DNA of 64,000 nt from Larus michahellis. Lineage: Eukaryota; Chordata; Aves; Charadriiformes; Laridae. Below the pieces are notes generated by a model that had not been told where the DNA came from, did no database searches, and saw only the letters and a program-made list of their open reading frames with translations. The translations under genes and the position numbers were made by a program. Positions within the stretch are counted from its first letter, which is position 1. Each line of letters opens with the position of its first letter. The stretch lies in assembly GCF_964199755.1 (NCBI RefSeq), contig NC_133896.1, positions 98,578,549 through 98,642,548 of the forward strand. Reading direction: 5' to 3'. This document shows, piece by piece, positions 32,430-44,500 of the stretch.

Positions 32430-33913
32430 TGATTCATCATCTTTGAAAAGTCCTGGAGAACAGGCGAGGTGCCTGGGGACTGGAGGAAAGCCAATGTCAC
32501 TCCAGTCTTCAAGAAAGGCAAGAAGGAGGAGCCGGGGAACTACAGGCCGGTCAGCCTCACCTCCATCCCTGGAAAGATGATGGAACAGCTCGTTCTGGGT
32601 GTCATCTCAAGGCATGTGGAGGAAAGGGAAGCTATCAGAAGTACTCAGCATGGATTCACCAAGGGGAAATCATGTCTGACTAATCTGATAGCCTTCTACG
32701 ATGGCATGACTAGATGGATAGATGAGGGGAGGGCGGTAGATGTGGTCTACCTTGACTTAAGCAAGGCGTTTGACACGGTCTCCCACAGCATCCTCATAGG
32801 GAAGCTTAGGAAGTGTGGGTTAGATGAATGGACAGTGGGGTGGATAGAAAACTGGTTGAAAGATAGAGCTCAGAGGGTTGTGATTAGGGGCACAGAGTCT
32901 AGTTGGAGACCAGTGACGAGTGGTGTTCCCCAGGGGTCAGTACTGGGTCCAGTCCTCTTCAACATATTCATCAATGACCTGGATGAGGGGATAGAGTGCG
33001 CCCTCAGCAAGTTTGCTGATGACACCAAGCTGGGTGGGGTGGCTGACACACCGGAAGGCTGTGCCGCCATACAGAGAGACCTGGACAGGTTGGAGATCTG
33101 GGCAGAGAGAAACCTTATGAAGTTCAACAAGGACAAGTGTAGGGTGCTGCACCTGGGAAGGAACAACCCCATGCACCAGTACAGGTTGGGTGCTGACCTG
33201 CTGGAGAGCAGCTCTGTGGAAAGAGACCTGGGAGTCCTGGTGGACAACAGGATGACCATGAGTCAGCAATGTGCCCTTGTGGCCAAGAAGGCCAATGGCA
33301 TCCTGGGATGCATCAAGAAGAGCGTGGCCAGCAGGTCGAGGGAGGTCATCCTCCCCCTCTACTCTGCCTTGGTGAGGCCGCACCTGGAGTACTGTGTCCA
33401 GTTCTGGGCTCCCCGGTTCAAGAGGGACAGGGAACTGCTGGAAAGGGTGCAGCAGAGGGCTACAAAGATGATTGGGGGACTGGAACACCTCTCTTATGAG
33501 GAAAGGCTGAGGGATTTGGGTCTCTTCAGTCTGGAAAAAAGACGGCTGAGGGGTGACCTTATCAATGCTTATAAATACTTAAAGGGTGGGTGTCAGGAGG
33601 ATGGGGCCAGGCTCTTTTCAGTGGTGCCCGGGGACAGGACAAGAGGCAATGGGCACAAACTTGAACATAGGAAGTTCCACGTAAACATGAGGAGGAACTT
33701 CTTTACCCTGAGGGTGACAGAGCACTGGAACAGGCTGCCCAGAGAGGTGGTGGAGTCTCCAACTCTGGAGACATTCAAAACCCGCCTGGACATGTTCCTG
33801 TGTAACCTGCTCTAGGTGACCCTGCTCTGGCAGGGGGGTTGGACTAGATGATCTCCAGAGGTCCCTTCCAACCCTATGATTCTATGATTCTATGATTCTA
33901 TGATTCTATGATT
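32430..33913 (+). mobile_element. CR1 LINE with long reverse-transcriptase frame, young
   Basis: This is a 5'-truncated CR1 whose coding similarity begins near 32433 ([16 protein letters not shown]), before the first possible start. An uninterrupted frame of 448 codons (32469-33815) holds most of the reverse transcriptase. It includes NYRPVSL, the first catalytic block YLDLSKAFD (about residues 94-102), [10 protein letters not shown] and FADD (182-185), plus the C-terminal domain to the stop. The 3' UTR ends in GGTTGGACTAGATGATCTCC and five exact CTATGATT octamers (33874-33913). The endonuclease is absent, so the copy is not autonomous. By eye its protein is about 90% identical to the copy at 23.2-24.2 kb. 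Confidence 0.97.
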
Positions 33914-33925
33914 GTTACGTGCATA

Positions 33926-33997
33926 AGAGAGGGGGAGGTTGGACTAGATGACCTTTAAAGGTCCTTCCAACCTAACAGATTCTATCATTCTATGATA
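33926..33997 (+). mobile_element. Second CR1 3' tail fragment
   Basis: About 70 bp contains GAGGTTGGACTAGATGACCT, GGTCCTTCCAACC and ATTCTATCATTCTATGAT. This is a CR1 3' terminus of a slightly different subfamily, lying 12 bases after the octamer tail of the larger CR1 and on the same strand. Confidence 0.85.
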
Positions 33998-36900
33998 AAA
34001 TGTCTGCAAGCGTTGCTCCCGACTACGATGACAGGTTGGGTCATTATCAAGGGTTCTTGGAAGTCAAGGAAGATGTTGGAGCTATTTATGAAAAACTGCA
34101 TACTCATTTCCAACTACATTGATGAAAGTACCAGAAGGAAATTGTTAAATTCCACAATTTGTTGACTGAAGCTGAAGGAGCAGCTTTTAGCTGTGGCTGT
34201 ATTTTCAGTTTCACGCGTGTCCGTAAACCAAGTGGAAAACTTGTCCTTTGATAAACTTTGTGCAAGAAATCTTTTATGAACACTAATCATTAGTATGAAC
34301 ACTGTTCTGGCTGCCGTGGTGCTGCAGCAGTGGTACCTCTTGACAGAGGCATAAATACCATCTTACAGGACAGTATTTAGTTATATATAGCACAGTTGTA
34401 GCGCGTAAAGCGCTGACAATTGTTGCGTGAACAGGGCAGTCATCTACATGAAGGACTGGTCTAAAAAGATCTCTAAAACTCCTAGCTAGTTTTAAAAGCA
34501 GTTCGGTTAAACTATTTTTGAAAATAACCAGAGCTGGAGCCACAGTTGCTGAAAATGTTGTACTGTAGGTCTGCCACTGACTATCGTTACAACAGGTGTA
34601 TCCATCACACCCATAATGCTATCTCTTTTTAGCCCAAGCAGAGACAAAGCATAAGGGTGTTGTGGATTCAGTACAACATAAACAGGAATAGCAAAGTTCA
34701 AGTAAAATAGATCTTTAAAAAATGTGACTGATAGTAGTAGAAGATTTTTGTTGAAAATTTTTGTTCAAAGATGTTCCAGGATTGGAGCCAAAAGACTTTG
34801 GATGAACTGGTGCACCAGGCTAAGAATGGAGAGCAGTGGGTATAGCACCATACAGGGCTGGCTTTTCAAGGGGCTTTTTAAGCAGGGCAGATCCTGGAAT
34901 CAGGAAAGTCCCTTTCCAAGAGGCCGAAGAATTGGGCAGAAATCAGGGATGTGGGTGGTGAAAGGAGGACTGAAGAGGGAGAGAAGCCTTTTGTACATGT
35001 GTTACTCTTTTTATAGGGAGGGAAAAAAAGAAAAAGAGGATAGGGAAGGATAAGATGCCTGAGGAGAAAAACTGAAGTGTGGGAATGGGCATGCTTTAGA
35101 GCAGAACAGAAAGGAGGGAGCTTGGTGAGAGGATATGAAAGAAAACAGGACTACTGAAAGGACATCCACGTGGAAGAAGTCACCCAAGATGAGAGGTAGG
35201 TTGCAGCTCACGTATGAGTAAATACAGACATCACAAATTGGAACAAACTCGTGCCATAGTGAGTATAGCTCTTCAGTTGTGGAAATGCTGGCCTAGGATA
35301 GTTTTACTAGACTTATCTCTGGTTTTATCTTGAACTGCTAAGAAATTTGTGGCATACCAGCTATACCGTAATCAAGAGATCTGATTTAAAACCCAGAATG
35401 GCTGTAATGAAGGAAGTAGAGGGAATAGTGGGTGTGTGCGTGTGGTTCCTTAAATGTGTAGTTGACTGTGTCCTGGGATTGTGTCTTGTGGTTTTATTAC
35501 AGAGAGCTAAAGCATGATCCAGTAGATAAGACAGATGATAGATCAATAAGAGCTTAAGGCTTTTCTGGGTAGCTGTAACTGTTTTTTAAAGGTGTCCACT
35601 TACTGTGTGGAAACCTTCAGAGCTTCGACTCTGTGGATGGAGGAAGAATGTTAATACCCAGGACTATTAACTTGAGTTTCAGATTTAACATCAGTTTTGC
35701 TTCACAGCTAGTGCCTTTAAACTTTGGATGTTCAGTAGTGTTGATCGGTCATCTGCTGTGGATGTTACTGGGAGATCCAAGTTCAGACAGAAATACCTGG
35801 TTCATGAAGCTGTGCTTGGCTAGCCAGTGCACTGAGGCTGTGTTAGAGAAACAAACTCTTTTTTTTTTTTTTTTTCCAGTTTGTTGCAGTTCTTCCTTTC
35901 CTGAGGAGGGGTGTTGGGGGGGACACCTGATAAGAAGCACACTAAAAGCTGATAGTGTTATGGAGACTGTGTTCGAAACTTTATGGACTCTCACCATTGG
36001 TATTAGAAGCCAGCTGGGTCAAGTGGCTCAGAGCAAACCACTCTTGTTTCGTGAAGGCGTTTTCATTTGTAGGACTCAATAGTGCAACTTTACACTCATG
36101 AAGTAATTCAAGCAACGAAAACCTGACTGTTTTAACAATGTATTCCGGTTATTTTCTTCTCAGGGAGTGACCAGGACTTTGAGTGAGCATGACAACCGCT
36201 TGTTAGGTCACCCCAGGAACACATTCCTACAATTGTTCGGCAGTTCTTGAAAATCTGAGTCATGTCCTTTCCCGACTCAAAGTTTCCCTGGTGAGCTCCC
36301 TCTTGCCTACTTGTCACCTCCCCACCCCAACACACATCCATGCCTGCTTGCACACCACCATGTTTGTCATGTTATCCCAAGTGGCCTATCCCTGCAACTG
36401 TTACACTATTATAAACAGTCAAGGTCTATTTTTTAACCAAACTCTAACCAAATACTGAGCTTGCCTCCCTTGGTTTTTTTTTCTGTTTTTGTTTGTTTTT
36501 TAGTGATTGCATTCACATGAGCCAACTAAAACCAATTTTGAATGAAGATGCTGCAAATCCACCAGTATTTTTTCCAACAAAATTGCAGCAGTAATTACAA
36601 ATGAGGAAATTTACAGTATCAAGATTTGTTTGTAGGCAACTGAAGAACAGGACAAATAGATAAATTTATCAAAATTTTTTCATTAGTCTACAAATGTGCT
36701 ATTATTTGTAATAATTAGGTTTGGGTCTTTTGCTTTTTACAAAATAAATTATTGAAAGATTTGATATTGACAATTGACCATATTGTGTTCAGGGATAAAA
36801 CACATAGCAAGATAAAGCATTAGGTGCAGCTGAGCCTCCAGGCGCGTAAGCAAACAGCAAAAAATTTGTATCGTAAGTATGAATAAGTTTGTTTTGTTTG

Positions 36901-39364
36901 GTTTGGTTTTGGCTTTTTTTCAAGCCTGGTATGTCGTGGACATTTTTTTCCCAGAGCTGATAAAGCACATCCATCAGCCCAAGTATTACTAAATGTGTCT
37001 GACCATCCTGCATAGGTGAAACCTGCAAAGAACCCTGTACCAATTTCGCCAAAAAAAAAAAAAAAAAGAGGAAAGTATCTTGTTTAGCTGAAAGCAAGAA
37101 CTAATAACAATCAGAATTGCTTTGTCATCGGGGGGGAAAGAAAAGTCCATGGACTGGATACCAGTCATTGTTTATTTCTCTTTTTTGCATTGGCAATTGC
37201 ATTTTCTGTTCCTTTTCAGCAGGCATAACTATCAAATATACTAATCAAACGAGTGCTTACTTACTCCAAAGTGGAACATCTTTCATCCTTAATTTTTTTA
37301 CTTTGATGGAGAAAAAAAAGGTTATTTAAAGTTCATGGTATAGAATTTAAGCACATGCTTGGGAGTAGAATTGTTTTAGACCACAGACAAACATCAGGAT
37401 GATCAGATCTGCATTCTGTTTGTTTGTCCAGTGTTTAAATCAGCTTGGCTGTCTCATTATTGTCTCTGAGGACTGTGGATACATTTCATCTTAAAGATAA
37501 TGGTAGATAAAATAATCCGATTCAGGCTCTCTGTTGAATTCCAGTTTATGGTATTTGAGTTTAAGAAATTATTTCCTGGTCAAAGGTATGGGGTGTTTTG
37601 GTTTGTTTTGTTTTTTTTTTTTCCCCCCCATTGTTTAGACAAAGCTGATTTTGCTTATTTTAATCATCTCAACAACCAAACATTTCATCTTCAACATTTT
37701 CAGTAAAACTGATGCCTAAAAAAGTGCTAAAGTACTAAGATGAAACCAGCTGCAACAGTGGTCATACTAGATATACTTTTGCAAATCTCCACATACGATT
37801 TTTTCACTGTAGTTTTAATATTGTGTTTTTCTTTAAATATCTTCTATTCTCCTGGCAAAGGTTAGAGCCGTTTTTGGAAATGCGTATTTTTTAATCTGTC
37901 AGAGGCTTTTCCCCCTCAAACTAGCCACTGTAATATCTGCAGACGATTATTAGTTACCTCTTGTTCAGACTTATATTTGCCCATCTGTCTTTCCAAAGAC
38001 ACAATTCTGACACTTCCCAAATGAGAGGCAGGAAGAGAAAACATTAAATTCACATTGCAGATGACATTGAAAATCAGCAATTCTGTTTTCATTCCAAACT
38101 GCAATGAAAGATAATTGCTAAGCTCTCCACAGGACAGCAATCTGAAAAATGTTGGCTTGCTAATTTCAACAAATTTGGACTGAGGAAGATTAAGATAAAA
38201 GCCCCTGGGTTTGTGATAGAAGCTGGGGCTTGTTTATTGCCTTTCAACCCATGTAATGGGATGGCAGGAGAGGGAGAGGAGTATCTGTGATTCTCTTGAT
38301 TTCTAGACTGTTGGGGCAAGGAATCTAAAAATCCTGGACAGTCCTTCCCAAGAAGGCTGCCAGGATCTGTCGGGCTCCTGATATTCCTGACTTCGGAACA
38401 ACAACAAAAATTCTGCATATTAGGCTGTCTGCGGGCCAAGACACCGGAAGCGCTCCCCAAAGTCTGTCTGCTGAACTTCTGAGGAGCTCAATGTGTAAAC
38501 CAGCAAGAGTTCAAGCAGGATCCCAAGGGAAAAGTGCCTCTTGTCTTTGATTTAAAATGTATTCCTTAAACGTTCACTAACAACCATAATTGTAGATGAG
38601 GAAAAACAAGCAGTCTGCATAACGGTGGCTGAACATCCCAGGGAACGTTGCCAGCAGTGACCAGCTGCAGAGTCAGACGCAGCTAATACAAATCTCACAG
38701 AATTTCTGCCCGTTGGTGTATAACAGTGACAACAGATCTGCACTGACTTAAAACAAAACTGATCCCCTTCCTCTGTTTCATAGCTACAGCTTGCCCTGGT
38801 CTTTTTATTCCTAAACTCTGAAATGCTTTGAGAGTCATCTGACGGTTGTCCACAGAACCCGCAGATCCCAGCAATCAAAGACAGATCTGGACCATGATGC
38901 CTCTGAACCGCAGTATTGGCTCAAACTCTCTTTTTTTCAGATACTTTGGACATAGGTAGAAGTTATTGTCAAAAACCAGGTAATATTTGTTGAAAAAATG
39001 AAACCTGTGCAATATCAAAAAAACCCTTTACAACAATTTTTGTTTGTTTGTTTTAAAGCCATTCTTTTCTTTTCCCTTCATGTAGCCTAGTCTTCTTCAT
39101 TTGTGTTTGCCTACTGGTCTGAAAGACCTGAAAAATCAAGATATATGTCATTTTTTTATGTGGCAGCAGTTTGGTGTCTTGGTTTAAGACACAACTGAAT
39201 GTGTTTTGAAGAGGGGAAACAAATCACCTTTTTTGTTCTTAGAAAGCAAAATGTTTCCACTCAGAGAGTGACAAATTATAGCATTCAGTTGCATTTATTT
39301 TGCGGAAGCTCCTTAACGCTGAAAGACACTTTGATAAATTTGAAGAGAGGACTCTAAAAATATT
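33998..39364. other. Intergenic, no gene recognised
   Basis: About 5.4 kb of A+T-rich DNA. Several poly-T/poly-A tracts are present (about 35857-35876, 37051-37067, 37610-37622). Open frames such as 35633-36082 contain homopolymer runs and show no known domain. Confidence 0.55.
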
Positions 39365-39365
39365 A

Positions 39366-41570
39366 CAGAATCACAGAACCTTCATGGTTGGAAAGGACCC
39401 TTAAGATCATCGAGTCCAACCAAACAACCTACAATCTCTGCCACTAGAGCATGCCCTGAAGCGCCACATCTAGACGTTTCTTAAATACCTCTAGGGATGG
39501 TGACTCGACCACCTCCCTGGGCAGGCTGTTCCAGTGCCTGACCACTCTTTCAGTAAAGTAATTCTTCCTAATATCTAATCTAAACCTCCCCTGCCACAAC
39601 TTCAGACCATTTCCTCTGGTCATGTCATTATTTACTTGGGAGAAGAGGCCAACTCCCACTTCTCTACAACCTCCTTTCAGGTAGTTGTAGAGGGCAATGA
39701 GGTCTCCCCTCAGCTTCCTCTTCTCCAAGCTAAACATGCCCAGCTCCCTCAGCCTCTCCTCATACAGCTTGGTCTCCAGACCCCTCACCAGCCTGGTGGC
39801 TCTCCTCTGGACACGCTCCAGCACTTCAATGTCCCTCTTGTATGGAGGGGCCCAGATCTGAACACAGTACTCGAGGTGAGGCCTCACCAGTGCCGAGTAC
39901 AGAGGCACAATCACTTCCCTACTCCTGCTGGCCACGCTATTCCTGATACAAGCCAGAATGCTGTTGGCCCTCTTGGCCACCTGGGCACACTGCTGGCTCC
40001 ATCTTCAGCTGGCCGTCCACCAGCACCCCCAGGTCCTTTTCTGCTGGGCAGCTTTCTAGCCACTCTTCCCCAAGCCTGTAGAGTTGCTTGGGGTTGTTGT
40101 GACAGAAATGCAGGACCCAGCACTTGGTCTTATTAAACCTCATACAGTTGGCCTTGGCCCATCAATCCAGCCTGTCCAGGTCCCTCTAGAGCCTTCCTAC
40201 CCTCAGGCAGATCAACACTCCCACCTAGTTTGGTGTCGTCTGCAAACTTACTGAGGGTGTACTCAATCCCCTCATCTAGATCATCATAAAGATAGTAAAA
40301 AAAACTGGCCCCAAAACTGAGCCCTGAGCGACACCACTGGTGACCGGCCGCCAAGAGGATTTCACCCCATTAATCACAACTCTCTGGGCACAGCCATCCA
40401 GCCAGTTTTTTACCCAGTGCAGAGTACACTTGTCTATGCCACAATTTGCCAGCTTCTCCAGGAGAATGCTGTGGGGGACGGTGTCAAAGGCCTTACCAAA
40501 GTCCAGATAGACAACGTCCACAGCCTTCCCCGCATACAGAAGGCGGGTCACAGGGTCATAGAAAGAGATCAGGTTGGTTAAGCAGGACCTCCCCTTCCTA
40601 AACCCATGCTGGCTGGCCCTGATCCCTTGGCTGCCCTGCACTTGCCGTGAGAGCTCACTCAAGATGATCCTCTCCATGGTCTTTCCTGGTACCGGCGTCA
40701 GGCTGACAGGCCTGTAGTTCCCTGGATCCTCCTTCCGACCCTTCTTGTAGATGGGCGTCACATTAGCCACCCTCCAGTCATCTGGCATCTGCCCTGTTGA
40801 CCAGGATTGTTGATAAATGATGGAGAGAGGCTTGGTGAGCTCTCCTGCCAGCTCCCTGAGTACTCTTGGGTGAATCCCATCCGACTCCATAGACTTATGT
40901 ATGTCTCGGTGCAGAAGCAGATCATTGACTGCTTCCTCCTGGATTATGGGTGGGTTGTTCTGCTCTCCATCCTTATCTTCCAGCTCAGGGGGCTGAGCAC
41001 CCTGGGGATAGCTGGTCTGACTATTGAAGATGGAGGCAAAGAAGGCATTAAGTATCTCAGCCTTCTCCTCGCCATTGGTTGCAACTTTCCCCGCCGCATC
41101 CAGTAAGGGATGGAGATTCTCCCTGGCTCTCTTTTTGTTGATGTATTTATAAAAGCTTTTTTTGTTGTCCTTAATGTTAGTGGCCAAGTTGAGCTCCAGC
41201 TGGGCTTTTGCCTTCCTAATTTTCTCTCTGTATAACCTAACGAGATCTCTGTACTCCTCCTGAGTTGCCTGTCCCTTCTTCCAAAGGTGGTAAACCCTCC
41301 TTTTATTCCTAAGTCCCATGCAAAGTTCCTTATTCATCCAGACTGGCCATTTTCCCCGCCCTTTAGACTTGCGACACCTGGGGACAGCCTGCTCTTGGGC
41401 CTTTAAGATTTCCTTCTTGAAGAGCGTCCAGCCTTCCTGGACCCCTTTGCCCTTCAGGACTGTCTCCCAAGGGACCCTCTCAACCAGAGTCCTGAACAAG
41501 TCAAAGTCTGCCCTCCGGAAGTCCAAGGTGGAGGTTTTGCTAACCCCCCTCCTTACATCGCTACGAATAT
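39366..41570 (-). mobile_element. CR1 LINE, longer and older, frame broken
   Basis: A 2.2-kb CR1 of a different subfamily from the other two. A frame of about 416 codons (41526-40276) covers the linker after the endonuclease and the first half of the reverse transcriptase ([22 protein letters not shown], then an altered [10 protein letters not shown]). The reading then shifts: the FADD block lies in a separate frame at 40354-40133. Another shifted piece spans 40143-39937, and the C-terminal part (178 codons) is 39980-39444. At least three frame breaks are implied. The 3' end has GGTTGGAAAGGACCC but little octamer tail. The endonuclease is missing. Confidence 0.95.
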
Positions 41571-41596
41571 CAGGTAATATCAGGTAAATATCAGGT
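41566..41596 (+). repeat. Short tandem repeat TATCAGGTAA x3
   Basis: Three near-perfect copies of TATCAGGTAA (spacing 10-11 bp) lie exactly at the 5' boundary of the CR1 copy on its left. They may be target-derived or arose during insertion. Confidence 0.85.
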
Positions 41597-41599
41597 AAG

Positions 41600-44500
41600 C
41601 CCTAGCGACAAGTGATATTTAAGTTGGTATGAAGGTTTAGTAATGACCCACTTTGCAGGCATTTTAGAGGGAAGAAAACCTGTTCAGAAAGCAGGCTGTG
41701 TTACCTGCCACACATGCTGAAACACCGTGTCTCTTCACAAGCAGACACAGTAGCCCATGAATCCCTTTTGGAAGAACAGCCTAAAGTTAAAGAGTAAAAC
41801 TGGAAATGCTGGAAAGAGTAAAGGCACAGAAGCTTTGTCTGGAAAAGGTAAAGTCTTATGAGTCCTCCTCTTTCTGAAACTACTTCTGTAGTCCTTGATG
41901 TGACTTCTGCAAAGACTATCTCTGCTTCTGTTAAGAGATTAAGAGCATGTAACTACTGCAACTGTTAGCATCCTCTGCTGTCTGCCTCTTCTGGAAAGGT
42001 CACAGGATCCTTCTTTCCAATAAAGTGGACCTTTTGACTTGTAGTATCAATGTCTCCGATTCTACTCTCAAATTCTCTATCATTGTTTCTCTGTTGTTCT
42101 CTATTCTAAATCACTGTTCATGATTGCTTGTCAGCAACAGCAGCACTATAGCATTGGGGATGTTGTCATGTTTGTTCCACGTGTTCAGGACATAATACCA
42201 TCAGAGGAGTTACAAGAACGTGTCCACCTGCAGAGTGTGGTCTCTTCTGTTGATTTTAGATCAGTCTTTTGGTCACCTAAAGGTAACTGTTCACTTCATA
42301 AAGCATCCTCTGGTTTCTCGATTCATCTCTAACTATATGTTTAATCAAAACTTAGAGGCAACAGTCCATCAAGATTGTCTTTGTTTGCTGTGAGGATATA
42401 CAAGGCTACTTCCTAGCAGCTTCTACCAAGCACCATATTAGGAAATCCTTAACAGAGCTATTTAAGGAGAATTATTTTGAAAAAAACAATTACATATGTA
42501 CATTAGAGTTGATTTGAATAGAGACTTCTGACCATCCCAGATACTGTGTTACCCAAATTGCGCTAGCTCATGGGATAGCTAGCTAAACTGGCAAAGTGAG
42601 GCTGTTTGTCCCAGGTAATTGAATTCTGTAATTATCTTTTCCCTCTTCCTATATGCCTGCAGGGCAAGAATTGGCTCTGGTTCGGTTATATTAACAAGAA
42701 AGTGAAAAGGCCTTTTGGAAAACTGAGCTTCCCAATTACTAAAATGTAAAAGGAAAAAAAAAAAAGACTCCTCTGGGGGGAGAAAAATAGAAAGTGTTTG
42801 TTAGTTAAAATAGGCAATGAGGTGGATTTTGCTCTTAGCTGTCTTGATTTAAATAAAAGTTGTTTCAGTGACATGTAATCTAGATTTGTACAAGAATAAC
42901 TGAAGGACAGCATCTGGTTCACTGCTTGTGTTGCAATGGCAGCTGGGCTTCACTTGTGCTTGCTGGAGATAACAGACACTTCCACATGGTCATGCCAAGT
43001 TCAACGACCAGCTCAAAAGCACAAGTAAGGATGCAAACATCAGCTGTGCCAGGGAGAGAACAAGATAACTGAAAGTTAATTAATTCTGATCATACTTCTA
43101 TAAGAGAAGGTGCGAGTTTGCAGCCTCTTCTCAGCTAGGTCACTACAAACACTGGCCAGTTACAAAACCTCTTTTTTGTGTGTGTGTTTGTAGGTGTTCT
43201 AACTTAGCCCTTCCATGCTTTTAGGGGAAGAGAGAGAGAGATGAAAGCCCACAGGGCTTAAAACGATGCCCATTATGTGGGGAGAATCTCACACTGATGC
43301 GTTTTCACTCACTCACCTGTACACTTAAATAGTATGTTGAGGCAGATAAATGTATCTGCTTTCTAAATCTCACTTGCAGCTAAAGAAAACCAAGTAGCAA
43401 ATCATGATTTCTGTGACGAGGCTGAAACCTCAGTGGCATCGTTGTGCCGGAGTCATACTGAATGTATGCTGGTGAGGCTGCTTCCAAGAGAGCTCCTAAA
43501 ATAGGCACTGAAGAAGTAACCTGACCCTGTGCTCCCTGCAGAGCCAGCTGCGAGGGAAGAGAGCTGCTCGCTGCACCTCTCTGGTAGTTGAAGGAGGTGA
43601 CTCTTAGTAACAGCAGTCCCACTTCTGATACCATTGTTGTGCTTTCAAAACTGGTAGCTCCATGGAGATTGGAATCCAGCTCCAAGTGTTTTGGATTCAT
43701 CTCTACTGCTGGAAGAGCCTGCATTTAGCTAAGGGTCAAGGTTAAATATGCCTGCAGTAGCGTATAGTTGGTAGAGTGTAGTTCAAGCCTGTGCCGAGGT
43801 CAGTGCAAGGGGAAGGGACTGTCTGAGCTGCCTAAAAGCTGCTGCCAGTGCTTTTAGCCTTTACCCGGTGAGAGCTGACTGAACAGGCTAGACTCCTCTG
43901 CTGAGCTAAACACTGGTTTGAATTATTTGTACAGCACAATTTGGCTAAGCACCACTGAAAATCTGGATTGAGGACACCACCTCTTCATACTGAACTGCTG
44001 TGAAATTTTTGTTTTCATTAATTTCAAGTGGATCACCGTCGTTTTCCTGCTTGTAATACAGATACAGAGCAAGGACAAAAATAAAATGGAGGCAAAGACA
44101 GGGGGGGAGGTGTCCTGAGTTCCATCCGCTGAGAGCGCAGGTACCTGTTTCACTTATTTATGCCAATTAACAGGAAATGAGCAGGGCTTCTTGCCCCCTC
44201 TGCCCTGCTGCAAGGAGGGTTACCCAAACCTCACATCCTTATCCTTATCACTTGCCCTTATGATTTCCTGTAATTTCCCTCTGTAATTTTTCACTGTGTT
44301 AACGAGTGCTCACTGAAACCAAAAAGACCACTATTGCGTCATCAGATTCAGTCCTCCCACTGCCATGGGCAACTATACGTAACAGGCATTGTGGGCATTT
44401 AAGTACCCAAAAGGGCAGCTGTCTTGGTTTTTGTAGGTGCAAGAAAGGAAATTAGCCCCAGTCTCTGATTCCTGACTGGTAGGCTTTATCCCACAAAGTG

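Noticed and set aside
35633-36082. A 149-codon frame containing a poly-Phe run
   Set aside because: The run is encoded by a T tract, and the rest shows no conserved feature.
39175-39360. TGTCTTGGTTTA start resembling some avian LTR ends, with a similar word near 44420
   Set aside because: No matching end, duplication or internal region could be found, so calling an LTR would be guesswork.
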